NCBI GenBank assembly: GCA_037501455.1
Contig: CM074862.1
Span: forward strand, 64,201,501-64,265,500
DNA: 64,000 nt
Direction of reading: 5' to 3'
Source: Lantana camara
Lineage: Eukaryota; Streptophyta; Magnoliopsida; Lamiales; Verbenaceae
A program made the position numbers and the translations under genes. The notes beneath the pieces are model-generated. The model was given only the letters and a program-made list of their open reading frames with translations. It ran no database searches and was not told the origin of the DNA. The stretch's first letter is position 1, and every line of letters begins with the position of its first letter. Shown here piece by piece: positions 47,229 through 58,829 of the stretch.

Positions 47229-47337
47229 CTGCAAAAGAAAGAAAAATCGATCAGATACTTGGACAAAAACAAAAAACATAACAAACAACACACGTAAAAA
47301 AGTAAAGATGTTGCTTCGAAAAACTCGCTCGATATAC
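47229..47337 (-). other. Intron 1 of the Tat-1 antisense gene (109 bp)
   Basis: Minus-strand donor CCTG|GTATATCG and acceptor CTTTTGCAG|AG, preceded by a pyrimidine-rich tract. The Tat-2 copy has CCTG|GTTTATCG and CTTTTGTAG|AG at the same place. Joining gives a phase-1 junction that keeps the reading frame. Confidence 0.75.
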
Positions 47338-48670
47338 CAGGGTCGAAATATTTGCGAACCCCTGTCCCCAGCCCCACTTCGATCAACATCTGTGGAGCAA
47401 TCATGTCCTTCGACTCCACACTCCCTAAATTCCTCAAGGCCACCATCAGTGTATTCGGCCAGCCCGGATGACCTCTCGGAAGGTCTGCTCGAGGAACCCA
47501 GCTCCAACCCAGATACTTCAGATCGGGCCTTCCCTTCTCACACTCGATGAAAACAAATCTTTGTTTCCATCCCACGCTATTCGAGCTGTTTGGCGACCGT
47601 ATTACTCGATAATTGTTTTTCGATTGGAGTTGAATGTATCCAAGACCCGGCGCCGAGGTCTTGGTCGTCAATGAAGCTTGAAAGATCTCAGAGAGGCAGA
47701 AGATGTTGGTCTTCATCCCCAAACATCTCAGCAGAGCCCTTACCCCATTTACTATCGCGTACGAGTTGGGCATCAACTGAAGTGGGCTAATCCTGAGAGT
47801 ATTGAAGAACTCGAGCAGTTCCTCGGAAATGGGCACCCGAAACCCGTTCTCGACCGCCTTGTAATTGACCACAATGCAGTTCTCGGGCGGGTTGGTCATC
47901 CTATCTCCGACTTTGGGCTTTATCACTCGATAGCCCCCCAAATTCTGGCACTCCCCCAAACGGCCAATGCTGAACCTCCCTAAATTTTTCCTCCGATATC
48001 CCTGCAGTAATAGCTTGAGGGTCCTTCACTAATCGACCCTCTGGTTCGACATTCTCCACCTCTTCCTCCTCCTCTTCTTCTTCCTCTTCTCCCTGACCTG
48101 AGGTCGATGGCTCCTCTCCAACGGCTCGAGGCACGACAACCTCTTCCAATTCCGTCTCAGGTGGCAGATCAGATACCCCCACAACATCGACATCTTCGTC
48201 CCTCCCTTGAGGATTTGTCGACCTAGTCTCTATGGAAAATCCGGAGTCCGACGAGTCTGAACCTGAGTCAGAACTAGAACTCGATCCCACACTTACGGAT
48301 GCCACATTCATTCCCTTAGGCCCGGTCTCACCTCGATTTGTTGACATCCTACAGTTTAACAAGAAAGACTTAAGTTTCATCCTTGAAGGATCGGATTCGA
48401 ACAAATCGAGAGAGAGGAAGCCTTCGAAGAGGGAAGTGGTAAACCTCTCCCTCGAAGCAATCGAGAAAAATAAAAAAAAAAACAGAAAAGAGAACCAAAT
48501 CGAGCTAAGAATCAAAATAGTACCTTTTGAATATGAAAGGCTCGAAGTCTGCTTCCTTTGGAACGAACGGTCGAAAATCGATGCACAAAAACGCTTGAAC
48601 GGCTTGCTATAGCTCGAAGCTTCTCTTCAAAATTCTTTCACAAAAGTAACAAATGAATTTACAGAGGGAA

Positions 48671-48680
48671 CTATTTATAG
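48671..48680 (-). promoter_or_regulatory. TATA box of the antisense gene of Tat-1
   Basis: CTATAAATAG on the minus strand, 324 bp upstream of the ATG at 48347 and just inside the 3' LTR. The Tat-2 equivalent at 50392-50401 reads CTACAAATAG. It suggests a promoter separate from the LTR. Confidence 0.65.
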
Positions 48681-48789
48681 GAGTGAACTTGGCAAGAATC
48701 GAGAAGGTGAAACGTCGCCATGATTACGATGGGTCCCACCCTTGGGAGTTGAAATGCCACTGCCATGTCAGCCCTAGCAGATGACGTTT

Positions 48790-48800
48790 CGGGGGGCTTA
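48790..48800 (+). promoter_or_regulatory. Polypurine tract of Tat-1
   Basis: CGGGGGGCTTA directly before the LTR start TGACGTGGCT. The same sequence precedes the Tat-2 LTR (50262-50272, minus strand). Confidence 0.8.
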
Positions 48801-49371
48801 TGACGTGGCTCGTACCCACCATCGCGTGGGACCATTCACCATACGCCACCTGTCCGATCGAAGGACACCTTTCGATCATCAGGTCGGTCTCCTAGTTACC
48901 GCCCATAATTTACTGCCTCAGTCCTCGACCCAAGGTCAGTCTCTTCGATTAGTTCCCTCGACCTCAATCCCCTCGACCTGCCACGCACTGGTCCACTATC
49001 CAATTCTCAATTGAGTGGCCGACCACGCATTAAATACACGGTAATAGTGGGGCACCTGTCAGCTCCCCGCACCGACACGTCGAGACTGTTAATTCCCTCT
49101 CTTCATCGTATATATATAACCTCCGCATTTATTGCATGGTAAGTTTTTCCCACCTACCTCATTTTACTGCTCAATCATCCGACTCATATCATTCGAACCT
49201 GAGTTCAACGTCGGAGTGTCAACCCGGATCACACACCCACCTTCCCCGAGTTGGCCTCGAGCTCACACTTCCTTCGACCTGTACAGATTTTGAGTAGTCA
49301 AACGGCGATTCCCCTATTAACAAATAGAGTGATCGCAGCACGGTTTCCCGGTCGAACGCAAGCGGAGATTT
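48801..49371 (+). mobile_element. 3' LTR of Tat-1
   Basis: It starts TGACGTGGCTCG after the polypurine tract and matches the 5' LTR, including TATA at 49109-49119. Sequence shared with the Tat-2 LTR ends at GGAGATTT (49371), taken as the approximate end. No clear terminal CA is visible, so the exact end is uncertain. Confidence 0.85.
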
Positions 49372-49748
49372 CTTAAGTAAAATAATTATGTATAAATTGA
49401 ATTACATTGAAGTCGAATGTAAGACGTTTTGTGTCAACAATTATGTTAATTGTTAACTAATGAATTTGGGTAGGCTCAATAGGTGCAGAAACGAGAACGA
49501 AAATATATATTAATTAAGCGTTTAAATTCCGCAACTAAAAAAAATTAAAGTTTAGTGACCGCTCAATCAATTGATAAAATAATATAATTTTATCACAGAA
49601 TAATGTTAGTGATCGACCAGTAACCGATATGGTGCAGTTGGTATATAATAATAAAAATAGTATTTATAAAACTAGCTTATTGTATTGAATACCCGTTCCT
49701 TCTCTTTTTAAGTTAAGAGTAAATATTCAAATGGTAATTGATCGAGCC
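49372..49748. other. Unassigned AT-rich stretch between the two Tat LTRs
   Basis: 377 bp without an ORF or recognised repeat. It lies between two LTRs facing each other, so it is either the insertion target or the unrecognised ends of one LTR. Confidence 0.6.
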
Positions 49749-50261
49749 AAATCTCCGTCTTGTCTTCGACCGGGAAATCGAACCACGATCACTCTATTTG
49801 TTGAGTGGGGAATAGCCGGGGAAGGTGGGGGTGAGACCTGGGTTGGCACTCCAATGCTCAAGTCAAGTTCGAGTTAGGTGGATCGAATGATTCAGCGGTA
49901 AATGAAGTAGGTGAAAAAACTTACCGTGCAATAAATGAGGGGTGATATATATAAGGCGAAGAAAGAGAAATAACCACCTCGATGTGTCGGTGTAGGGAGC
50001 TGACAGGTGCCCCATTATTGCCTTGCATTTAATACTTGGTCGGCCGCTCAATTGTGAGTTGGTTAGTGGACCGGTGTGTTGGCAGGTCGAGGGACTGAGG
50101 TCGAAGGAGCTGATCTAAAAGTCTGACCCTAGGTCGGAGACTGAGGTAATAAATTATGGGCTGTAACTACGAGCCCGACTTGATGGTCGAAGGGGAGCCT
50201 TCGATCGGAAGGGTGGTGTGCGGTGATTGGTCCAGCAAAGCAGCTGGTACGAGCCACGTCA
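49749..50261 (-). mobile_element. 3' LTR of Tat-2
   Basis: Its reverse complement starts TGACGTGGCTCGTACC and matches the Tat-1 LTRs, including the CACCGACACATCGAGG segment and a TATATATAT box near 49945. It ends approximately at the shared GGAGATTT. Confidence 0.85.
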
Positions 50262-50272
50262 TAAGCCCCCCG
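50262..50272 (-). promoter_or_regulatory. Polypurine tract of Tat-2
   Basis: CGGGGGGCTTA on the minus strand, adjoining the LTR start. It sets the orientation of Tat-2 as minus. Confidence 0.8.
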
Positions 50273-51680
50273 AAACATCATCTGCTAGTGCTGATGTGGC
50301 AGTGGCGTTTCACCTCCCGAGGGTGGGAGCCATTGTAATCATGGCGACGTTTCACCTTCTCGATTCCCGCAAAATTTACTCCTACAAATAGTTCCCTCTG
50401 TAACTTCATTTGTTACTTTTGCGAAAGAAATCTGAAGAGAAGCTCCGAGTTATAATAGGTCGATCAAGTGCTTTTGTGCATCGATTTTTGATCGTTCATC
50501 CCAAAGGAAGCAAGTTTCAAACCTTTCTATACCCAAAAGCTATCGTTCCGACTCTTGGCTCGATTTAGTTCTCTTTTATTTTTCTTTTTTTTAATTTTCT
50601 CGATAGATTTGAGGGAGAGGTTCACCACTTCCCTCTTTCGAAGGCTCCCTCTCTCTCGATTTGTTCGAATCTGACCTTTCAATAATGAAAACTTATCTTT
50701 CTCGTTACTATAAGATGTCAACAAATCGAGGTGAGACCAGGCCAAAGGGGATAGGAGTGGCAACCGTAAGTGTGGGGTCGAGTTCTGGGTCCGACTAGAG
50801 TTCAGATTCTACGGACTCCGGAGTCTCCATAGAAACTAGGTCGACAAACCCCCAAGAAAGGGATGAAGATGTCGATGTGGTGGGGGTGTCCGACCCGCTA
50901 CCGGAGGTAGAATTGGAAGGAGTTGTCATACCTCGCGTTGATGGAGAAGAGGCATCGACCTCAGGCCGGGGTGAAGAGGAAGAAGAGGAGGAAGACGTGG
51001 AGAATACCGAACCAGAGGGTCGATTGGTGAAGGACCCTCGAGCCATAACTCCCAGGATAACGGATGAGAAATTTAGGGAGGTTCAGCAGTGGCTATTTGG
51101 TGGTGCGCCTGAGTTTGGGGGCCATCGAGTGATAAAGCCCTAGGCCGGAGACAGAATGACCAACCCGCCCAAGAACTGCATCACGGTTAATTATTTGGCG
51201 GTCGATAACGGGTTTAGGGTGCCTATTTTCGAGGAGCTGCTCGAGTTCTTCAATGTTTTGAGGATCAGCCCATTGCAATTGATGCCCAACTCATCCGCCA
51301 TGGTAAATGGGCTGGGGGCTTTACTGAGATGCTTGGGGATGAAGACCAACATCTACTGCCTTTTCGAAATCTTTCAAGCCTCATTGACGACCGAGACCTC
51401 GGTGCCGGGTCCGGGATATATCCAGCTCCAGTCAAAGAGCAATTATCGAGTGATAAGGTTGCCAACCACTTCGAACGGTGTGGGATGGAAATAGAGATTT
51501 GTTTTCATCGAGTGTGAGAAGGGGTGGCCCGGTCTGAAGTACCCGGGATGGAGCTGGGTCCCTCGAGTGGATCTTCCGAGGGGACATTCGGGCTGACCGA
51601 ATACACTGATGGCGACCTTGAGGAATTTAGGAAGTGTGAGTCGAAGGACATGACCTCTCCACAGATGTTGATCGAGCTGG

Positions 51681-52164
51681 GGCTCGCGCCAGGGGTCCGT
51701 AAATACTTCGACCCTGGTTTATCGAGCGGATCCCTTGAAGCAATAATTTTACTTGTTCATGTAGTTTGTTTATTTGTTTTTTTTTTATATATCTAATCGA
51801 TTCTCTCTTCTTTTGTAGAGCGATATATCATGTCGGCTTCACTCGTAGCTAGGAGAAAGGAGATTGCCGAGCTGAAGAAGGCGGCCGAGAAGAAGAAGCT
51901 ACCTCCACCGACCGACGCGAAGGGCTTGCGCCAGGGGTCCGTAAATACTTAAACCCGGGTTTATCGAGCGGATCCCTTGAAGCAATAATTTTACTTGTTC
52001 ATGTAGTTTGTTTGTTGTTTTTTTTTTATATATCTAATCGATTCTCTCTTCTTTTGTTGAGCGATATATCATGTCGGCTTCACTCGCAGCTAGGAGGAAG
52101 GAGATTGCCAAGCTGAAGAAGGCGGCCGAGAAGAAGAAGGTGCCTTCACCGACCGACGCGAAGA
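51681..52164 (+). repeat. 242-bp tandem duplication within the Tat-2 antisense gene
   Basis: 51681-51922 and 51923-52164 are near-identical and head to tail. Each spans the end of exon 1, intron 1 and the start of exon 2. Tat-1 has a single copy, so the duplication arose in Tat-2. Confidence 0.93.
51717..51818 (+). other. Intron 1 of the Tat-2 antisense gene (102 bp)
   Basis: CCTG|GTTTATCG donor and CTTTTGTAG|AGCGATAT acceptor with a T-rich tract before it. The second, duplicated copy (donor at 51959) has the acceptor TAG changed to TTG. Confidence 0.75.
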
Positions 52165-52788
52165 TTTCTGCTGCAAACAACACTAAGGTCGAGGCATTGC
52201 CAAGAGTCCTCGGAATGAGGATGGCCGATGCCCTCGAGAAGCGGGGGAATGCTCCTGTGGGGGTCGACGAGGTTGAAGCCTCGCAACCCAAAAAAACGAA
52301 AAACACACCGTCATGCCTCCAAGTCTACGGTCGAGACTGAGAAACAGAAGGGAAAGGGTCGAGAGAAGACTCTAATGCTTCCGATGCCTTCATCTCTCGG
52401 GCCCATCGTCGACGTCCAGGTCGGTGAGTACTCCAAACCCCCTACTCAGGGTCGCGGGGCGATCGTGCCCCGGAACATTGCTAGTATCCTCGCCGGGGTT
52501 CAGAAGCCCCCGCAGGGTGCTCGATCTGCGACCGCCATCCCCTGGAAAACGTCCGAGGAGGATATGCGGCTGTTTTTCGACTACCCCGCGCTCCAAGAGC
52601 CCCACTTTCCAAACGGCCTCCCGAGCCACAATGATCAGGGCGAGCCCCGGAGGGTCGGTACAGCCCCCAAAGATTACAACACGAACGGGGCTTTGTACAG
52701 CTCGATCCAAACTGTGGTTGACCACAAGGATCGGTGGGCGCTCGCGGATGATGAGATTGAGGCATCCTGGGTTCAGAAGTACTTTGTT

Positions 52789-52866
52789 GTAAGTTTATTT
52801 TTGATTGTTCTTCTTGCATTTTCTAAGTATCTACTCGAGTGCTGACAGTCGAATTGTTTACTTCAG
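52789..52866 (+). other. Intron 2 of the Tat-2 antisense gene (78 bp)
   Basis: TTTGTT|GTAAGTTT donor and TTTACTTCAG|ATGGGCC acceptor, conserved with Tat-1. Confidence 0.8.
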
Positions 52867-53623
52867 ATGGGCCAAGACTTCTTCCAGGTGGCTCACAAGG
52901 GTTGGGTCCACCGCCAAATGAGGACTAGGGCAGAGCAGTAGTATGAGGATTAAGCTCCAGGAGAAGGACAAAAAGTTGGCCGAAGCCAAAAAAGACAAGG
53001 AGCAGCTCGACAAGAATCTTCTGGACGCCATCGAGAAGCTATCCGACACAGAAAAGAAGCTCAAAACTGCTGAGGGTAAGGTCACCAGGGCAATCGAGGA
53101 GGAGGTCGAGACAAAGAATAGGGGCCTGAAAGAAGGAGAAAGTAAGGTTGTGGCCTTGGCTTTACGCAGATGCAAGCGCGGTCTCCAGGAGTCGATTTCC
53201 GATCTAGAAAGGCGAGGAGTATATCTCTTCATGAACTCCAGAGCCTATGCCAAAGCCGCCTCGATCGCGAGCTTTAAGGATGTCGAAGAAGGCTTCAATC
53301 TGTGTGTGGCTCAGGTGCAGGCGGCCAAATACCTTCCAATAGATTACGATCAAGAGAAGGTCGGCCTGTACCAAGACGACCCTCGCCCTGCCGACCCTGT
53401 TACCCGACCTCCTTCTCCCGAGCCCGACTGGGACCAAGATGAGTTTGGCTTTGTCGTAAAACTGGCACGATCTAGGGTTGCTGGTGAGCCAGACGACATA
53501 TCGCTGATGGAGCTCGACCTTGATGCCTCCTTCGGTCCCAAAGACATGCGCCAGGAGTACTTTTGGGATGCTGCAATCGTGCCCATTGAGGAGGGGACCG
53601 AAGATGGTCTGACCGAAAATTGA

Positions 53624-54146
53624 GCCAGAGAAAACGTGCCAGCCCTATCTCTGTGGTCGAGAGGTTAGCTGAGTGAAGATCCATCTTTTTCAGTGTTTCG
53701 ATTGTTGGAGTCGGATTCTTGTAATTTTTAGGAACTCAACTGTTAGGGTGGGTTCCCTTAGTTGTCGACTCGGTCTTCATTGTAAATAGGTAGGAATCTG
53801 AGTGTTTGTTGCTTCCATTGGAAAATCCAAATTTTAGTTTAAGTGTGTAATCGAGAATGATGTAATCGACACACTTTTGTCTTAGATTAATATGTAATTT
53901 CTTTATTTCGAGTCAATGAAGATCATTTTTAAGTTTCCCCCTGAATTCTTTGATAATTAGTCTTGTATTAATCGATGCATCTGGTCGAGAAGATGTTATG
54001 GCAAACTGCTCTAATCTTTCGAGCAAGTAATACTTTAATACGAGCGTCGTAAAATAAAGGATACCCAAGTAGTAGATCGAATAACATGCATATCGGAAAG
54101 AAGGGAAAATTGTGTTTATTCACTGATCAGAAAGATACATAGTTGT
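53624..54146. mobile_element. Tat-2 spacer between convergent genes
   Basis: No coding motif. Homologous, inverted, to 45181-45700. AT-rich, with several AATAAA-like strings, but no single terminator can be assigned. Confidence 0.65.
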
Positions 54147-55240
54147 TTACAAGTAATATTTTTTCAAATTGTGGGCATTCCACGATTGAGGTAAGGGTTT
54201 TCCGTCGAGGTCTTCAAGGTGATATGCTCGATTCTTGCCAACTTCGATGATACGGTAAGGACCCTCCCAATTAGCGTCGAGCTTTCCCACGTGCTTGGTA
54301 ATTTCAACCTTCTTGAGAACTAGATCTTCGACTTGGAAATGAAGAGGTCGAAGGTTCTTATTGTATACTCGCACGGTTGTGGCTCGGTATTGTTGCATCT
54401 TCAAATTCCCCTTCTCTCTGGTTTCATCTATGGTGTCGAGGTCGAATGCCTTAACGCATCATTCCATTCGCGCTGAAATTGAGCCACTCGAGGGGATTGA
54501 TGAAGGATCTCAGCAGGTATCATTGCTTTCGAGCTATATACCATAGCGAAGGGTGTTTGACCGGTTAGGATTCGTGGGGTTGTTCTATAAGCCCATAGAA
54601 CACCTTCTAGTTCATCGACCCAGTGTTCTTTCTTTGCCTCGAGTCGTGTGCATAAGTTCTGTATGATGGTGCGATTGGTGACCTCGACTTGTCCGTTGGC
54701 CTGAGGATGTCCAACTGATGTGAATCTTTGACTGATCTTGAAGTCTGAGCAGTAGGCCTTGAATCTTGAGCTTTGAAATTGAGGTCCATTGTCGCATACT
54801 ATGACTCGAGGGACTCCAAATCTTGTGATGATGTGCTTCTAAATAAAATCTTGTAAAACATGAAAGGTGATCTTCGAGACAACAAGCGCTTCGACCCATT
54901 AGGAGAAGTAGTCGATGGCGAGGATAACAAACTGCCTTTGCCGAGTCGCGATCGAAAAAGGGCCTGTGATGTCTATTCCCCATTACTCGAATGGCCAGGA
55001 TGATTCGATCGGGATCATCTCTGCAGGGTGTTGGTGCGTAAGGTTGGCATGCTTCTGACAATGGTCGCACTTCCTCGTGCATGGTGGGCCAGAAGAATCC
55101 TGCCCGAGACATTTTCTAAGCAAGTGATTGCCTCCCGGCGTGGTTTCAGAACTATCCCTCGTGCATTTTGGCCAACACTTCTCGACCCTGGGATGGTCAG
55201 AGACATCGTTTAGTGGGGCCGATGAATAAACGCTTGTATA
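54147..55240 (-). pseudogene. Tat-2 integrase C-terminal part (broken, N-terminus cut off)
   Basis: On the minus strand the frame starts inside the integrase (YKRLFIGPTKRCL) at the copia junction. It shows GIDITGPFS, CDNGPQF and GQVEVTNR, so all three catalytic residues (Asp, Asp, Glu) are present, then KLDANWEGPYRIIE and WNAHNLKKYYL at the end (54147). Frameshifts and stops (for example a TAA before WGID, and one near 54840) disrupt it. Confidence 0.93.
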
Positions 55241-55673
55241 TGTTGGAAACAGGAATTAGAAAGCAGCGGAATTTAAAAAATTTTCCAACAAAAGGATCTT
55301 GGACTCGTAATCGTGTATCCAAATTCGTAGAAATTAGAAACTTACTTTTCAATAATCTTTCTTGAAGCGTTTCAAGCCACCCAAGAATGCTCTTCTCGCG
55401 GCTTGACCCCCTCTCCTTGGTAAACCTCGAATCTTCAAAACTTCTAACTTGAAGCTCTCTAGAGATAGTCCACCAACTTGACCACAATCTAACAATTAAG
55501 GATGCTAGTTCTCTAGTTAGTGTTTAGGCTTAACCTAGGGTTTAATTTATCTTGGAGAAAGGATGGTGTTCAACACATAAACCAAAAGAATTCAATCACT
55601 CTCTAAGGGGAGCATGAGCTCCCCTATATATAGGAAAGGCAGTGGCCGAAATCCCTAGTCCTTATGGGCTAAG

Positions 55674-58600
55674 TGTAGCGCCTCCCCAACACTACAACCC
55701 CGCACCGCAATACTCCCTGAGTGGAGGTTAGACCCAACACCCAGGAAATACTACGGCGAACGGTCAGGATAATATGAATGGAGTATGTGACACAGTGCAG
55801 CGGAAGATAAAGAGATTCAACTTTACCAATGAACGGGGAGGATAACGTACAATGAGCAAGGATTATCATTATTGATCAAAGTAGTTTGCAGAAGAGTACA
55901 ACAGGTTGACATGCAAGGACAAAGTATGAGATAGTTTGTTTCTACAGAGAGTAGGTTCAAGACAGTGTACTCGTAGGATCGAATCCAACCTATGGTTGTA
56001 GTGCTTCAAGATACCTCTAGTTGTCATTCATTGATTCCTGAAATCATGCATTTTAAAAATAGGCGAGAGGGTTAGTCAAAGTGACTAAGTGAAGGGGGGT
56101 ATAATAACTTATATGTATATGTGTATATATATATATGTATATGATCAAGAAGATCTTGATCTGAAATAATAGCAATAGGATATAGCAAATAGGAAACGGT
56201 TCATAATAATTGTAAAGCAGGGATAGGGGTAGTTTGGAATATTTGTAGAAATATGAACCGTTTGTAACAAGAACATTAATGCCCGCAAGCTAGGCCTTTC
56301 CACCCATAACTCCTTGAATAGTTGGTAAAATAGTATCGGGCTGATCAGGCTCCGATACTTCAATAAAACCAAGAATATTAACTCCACTACTCCTTGATGT
56401 CAATAGGGAATCAAACCCTAGAGACCACGAACTAGATTCGGGAGGCAGCTATCTCTCCCTCATCCCTTGGCGTGGAGTAACTAACCTCCAGTTAAACCAC
56501 TACCAAGAGGTGGTGGCAGTCCGCAGCACCAACAATACCCTCGGCCCGATACCTTCCGGGTAATTGCTCGCTACGGCTACAGCCGGGGCCCATAACAGGA
56601 ATCAATAACAATATTTTGCTTGCATAACCCGGAATCAATGTTTTGATAAAATGGACTTGAAATATATATAATGTTCTAGTTAAACGTTGATTCCGACATG
56701 AAAGTATTTTTCCCTTAAGAGGAACATTGTAGTACAATAATATGTATATAGGGTAGTAAATCAAAATGATAGGTAGGCTTGAAAATAGTTTTTATATAGA
56801 TACATATGTATAGCATGATTCCAGTTGAAAACATTTTAACCCTCACCTATACCGGTAGTCAGACATTGTAACGTGGATTCCAGTGCGCCTGAAAGTATTA
56901 ACTACTATAGACTTAGAACTAGGTTCCTTATATTAATCAAATAAGCACATAAAACACATAATGTTCATGCATAAAAGGATTACATCAAGTAAACACATAA
57001 ACTATATCATGTTAGAGAATTTCTGATAGACTCTAATTTCAACCGTTTAAGGGAAATTAAGTAATTAATCAGGTTTCATGAATTCTTTAACCACTTAAAT
57101 ATTTATTAATCACATTATAATCTTAATTATAACATTAGAAATGGAACTTAGAATTTAATTTGACAATGTAGGTTATATTTTGAAAATAATCCATAATTTA
57201 CCGATTTTTGGAAAATTCGGATAAAATCTTTATTTAAAATTTCCAAAACTAATTTTATAATTATTTTTATATTAATTTCGAAATATTCAGAATATGGGTT
57301 GACCAAAAAGTCAAAATTACTATTTAAAACATTTACTATTCAATTTCTTATGAATTAAACACTTTATAACACAAAATCGAACACACATACTCACACACTA
57401 TCACATGTGCACTTAAAATTGTTCAAGAACAACATGAACATGTTCTTAGCCTATTTGAATATTCAAAGAAGGTATGTAACACACTTGATCATATTCATAT
57501 TTATAACATAGAATTTGAAGCATAATATAGCAAAATATATTAATTCTCTATGAAAAATAATTCTAAATAAATTATTCTTGATATGAATTTAATCAAACAA
57601 GGTCATAATTATTTAAACACATATTCATATCATATCATATCATAACTCATGCATTTAATTAAATAAAATGCATATATGTTATCACATTTTTCCTAAACTA
57701 GTATAAATAGCATATATTTCATAAAATAAATTCCTAAAGCATAATTTAATTAATCCTAGGCATGCTACTATTATTTTTATACTAAGAACATTATATAAAG
57801 CATGAAATAATAAAAGAAAAACATACCTTAGAGAGAGAGAGAGTGGGGATGGCGTGAGGAAGGGAGAGAAAAGAGTGATTTTTGTGTGTTGATTTGTGAG
57901 GTATAAATGAGGCTTAAGGGGGTATTTATAGGTAGTCATGAGGGGTTTTAGAGAAATTTCTAAGAGTTTAAGGGAGATGTGGATGTCTCCTAATTCATAC
58001 AAATGCTTGGTGATTATTTAGGAGATGTGGTTAAATTACATGTTAAACAAATGCTAGGTAATTAACTATGTAATGTGGAAAAATTATATTCATGTAATTA
58101 ATCCTTCTAGAAGATCATGTGGTCATGGATGATGTCATCTTGAATAAAAATAAATGTAAAATAATATAAAATTTATTCAAGAGTCGAGAGGTAAAAGATT
58201 GAAGTAGTGAATTAATAAAAGAATGGGTGCAAAACGAGCTTCGTGTTGGTTATAAATGTGAGATATTTAGAGTTTTTGTTTATAAATTATAAATATTAAA
58301 GATGATGAAAATCATAAGAAAATTATATAAACGAAGCTATGATAAAGTTTAGAGTTTGGAAAAATCATTATAATGTAGAGGAAAATTCAAGGATCGTTTC
58401 AAGTATAATTTCGACTATTGAATAAAAGCTAATTTGTTCAAAATAAAATGATGATTTTTAGAAAGAAAAATATTTATAAAATATGCTATGGTGAAATCGA
58501 GTTATTGGTAAATGCATGAAAATTCATAAAATAATTTAAGGATCGTTTTAGTTATAATTTTGGATATCAAAAGGTAGATGAGTAGGGATTTATTGATGAT

Positions 58601-58815
58601 CGAATCATAAGCTAGGGTTTTTGCCGGTTTTTGATACTACGGGAGTTAGGATGGGAATTATGGTTTACGGAGGGTATCACGATCCTCGAAATAATGTGAG
58701 GATTCTTTTGGTTAAAATATTGGGTAGTGAAAGTGTTTCGGGAAATGTAGGAATATTTTTGAGCTATAGGGGTATTTTCGTAATTTTCAACTTGCCCGTG
58801 TTTCGGGCTGTTACA
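55674..58815 (-). mobile_element. 3' LTR of G3 (3142 bp)
   Basis: On the minus strand it starts TGTAACAGCCCG and ends GGAGGCGCTACA. A TATA box CTATAAATA is at 57923-57931 (minus). A GA repeat near 57831-57842 is one unit longer than in the other LTR. Confidence 0.95.
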
Positions 58816-58829
58816 ATCCTTCCCCCTTA
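58816..58829 (-). promoter_or_regulatory. Polypurine tract of G3
   Basis: AAGGGGGAAGGAT on the minus strand adjoining TGTAACAGCCC, the 3' LTR start. Confidence 0.9.

Larger units (their letters stand above)
45701..48347 (-). pseudogene. Spliced antisense gene of Tat-1 (Transposase_28-like, coiled coil)
   Basis: On the minus strand an ATG at 48347 (MSTNRGETGPKG) opens exon 1 (48347-47338): an acidic Ser/Glu-rich region, then VPISEELLEFFNTLRISPLQ and LMPNSYAIVNGVRALLRCLG, which resembles the family of putative gypsy-encoded proteins called Transposase_28. Exon 2 is 47228-46521 and exon 3 46444 to about 45701, with a long heptad-rich coiled coil (LQEKDKKLAEANKDKEELDK). The start was chosen because Tat-2 has the same ATG. 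One extra base in a run of six C on the plus strand (47934-47939) shifts the frame, and a TGA occurs at the exon 2 start. Function unknown; antisense extra genes are established in Tat elements such as Grande. Confidence 0.85.
36610..49371 (+). mobile_element. Tat-lineage Ty3/gypsy retrotransposon Tat-1 (whole element)
   Basis: Two LTRs (36610-37135 and 48801-49371) enclose gag, protease, RT, RNase H, a second RNase H and integrase in plus orientation, plus a spliced antisense gene before the 3' LTR. The second RNase H and the antisense gene are hallmarks of the Tat lineage. Without the nested solo LTR the element is about 10.1 kb. Many stops and frameshifts show it is inactive. Confidence 0.93.
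50715..53623 (+). pseudogene. Spliced antisense gene of Tat-2 (Transposase_28-like, coiled coil)
   Basis: ATG at 50715 (MSTNRGETRPKG) opens exon 1 to 51716: acidic region (GRGEEEEEEEDVENTE), then VPIFEELLEFFNVLRISPLQ, LMPNSSAMVNGLGALLRCLG and SNYRVIRLPTTSNGVGWK. Stops at about 50797, 51142 and 51493 break it. A 242-bp tandem duplication doubles intron 1 and the start of exon 2. Exon 2 (MSASLAARRKE onward) reaches 52788. Exon 3 (52867-53623) has MGQDFFQVAHKGWVHRQM, a stop, a long coiled coil (LQEKDKKLAEAKKDKEQLDK) and an acidic C-terminus (FGFVVKLARSRVAGEPDD) ending at 53623. Intact length would be about 820 residues. Role unknown. Confidence 0.85.
49749..55240 (-). mobile_element. Tat-lineage gypsy element Tat-2 (3' half)
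   Basis: On the minus strand it runs integrase, spacer, antisense gene, polypurine tract, 3' LTR, the same order as Tat-1. It is cut at 55240, within the integrase, by a copia LTR; the rest lies outside the window. It is a separate, moderately diverged copy of the Tat-1 family. Confidence 0.92.

Noticed and set aside
46685..47281. Plus-strand frame of 198 codons within Tat-1
   Set aside because: It is the opposite-strand shadow of exon 2 of the antisense gene and has no domain of its own.
55669..55869. Repeated 66-codon minus-strand frames at 55669 and 59587, and 69/79-codon plus frames at 58621 and 62537
   Set aside because: They are identical because they lie in the two LTRs of G3; no coding evidence.
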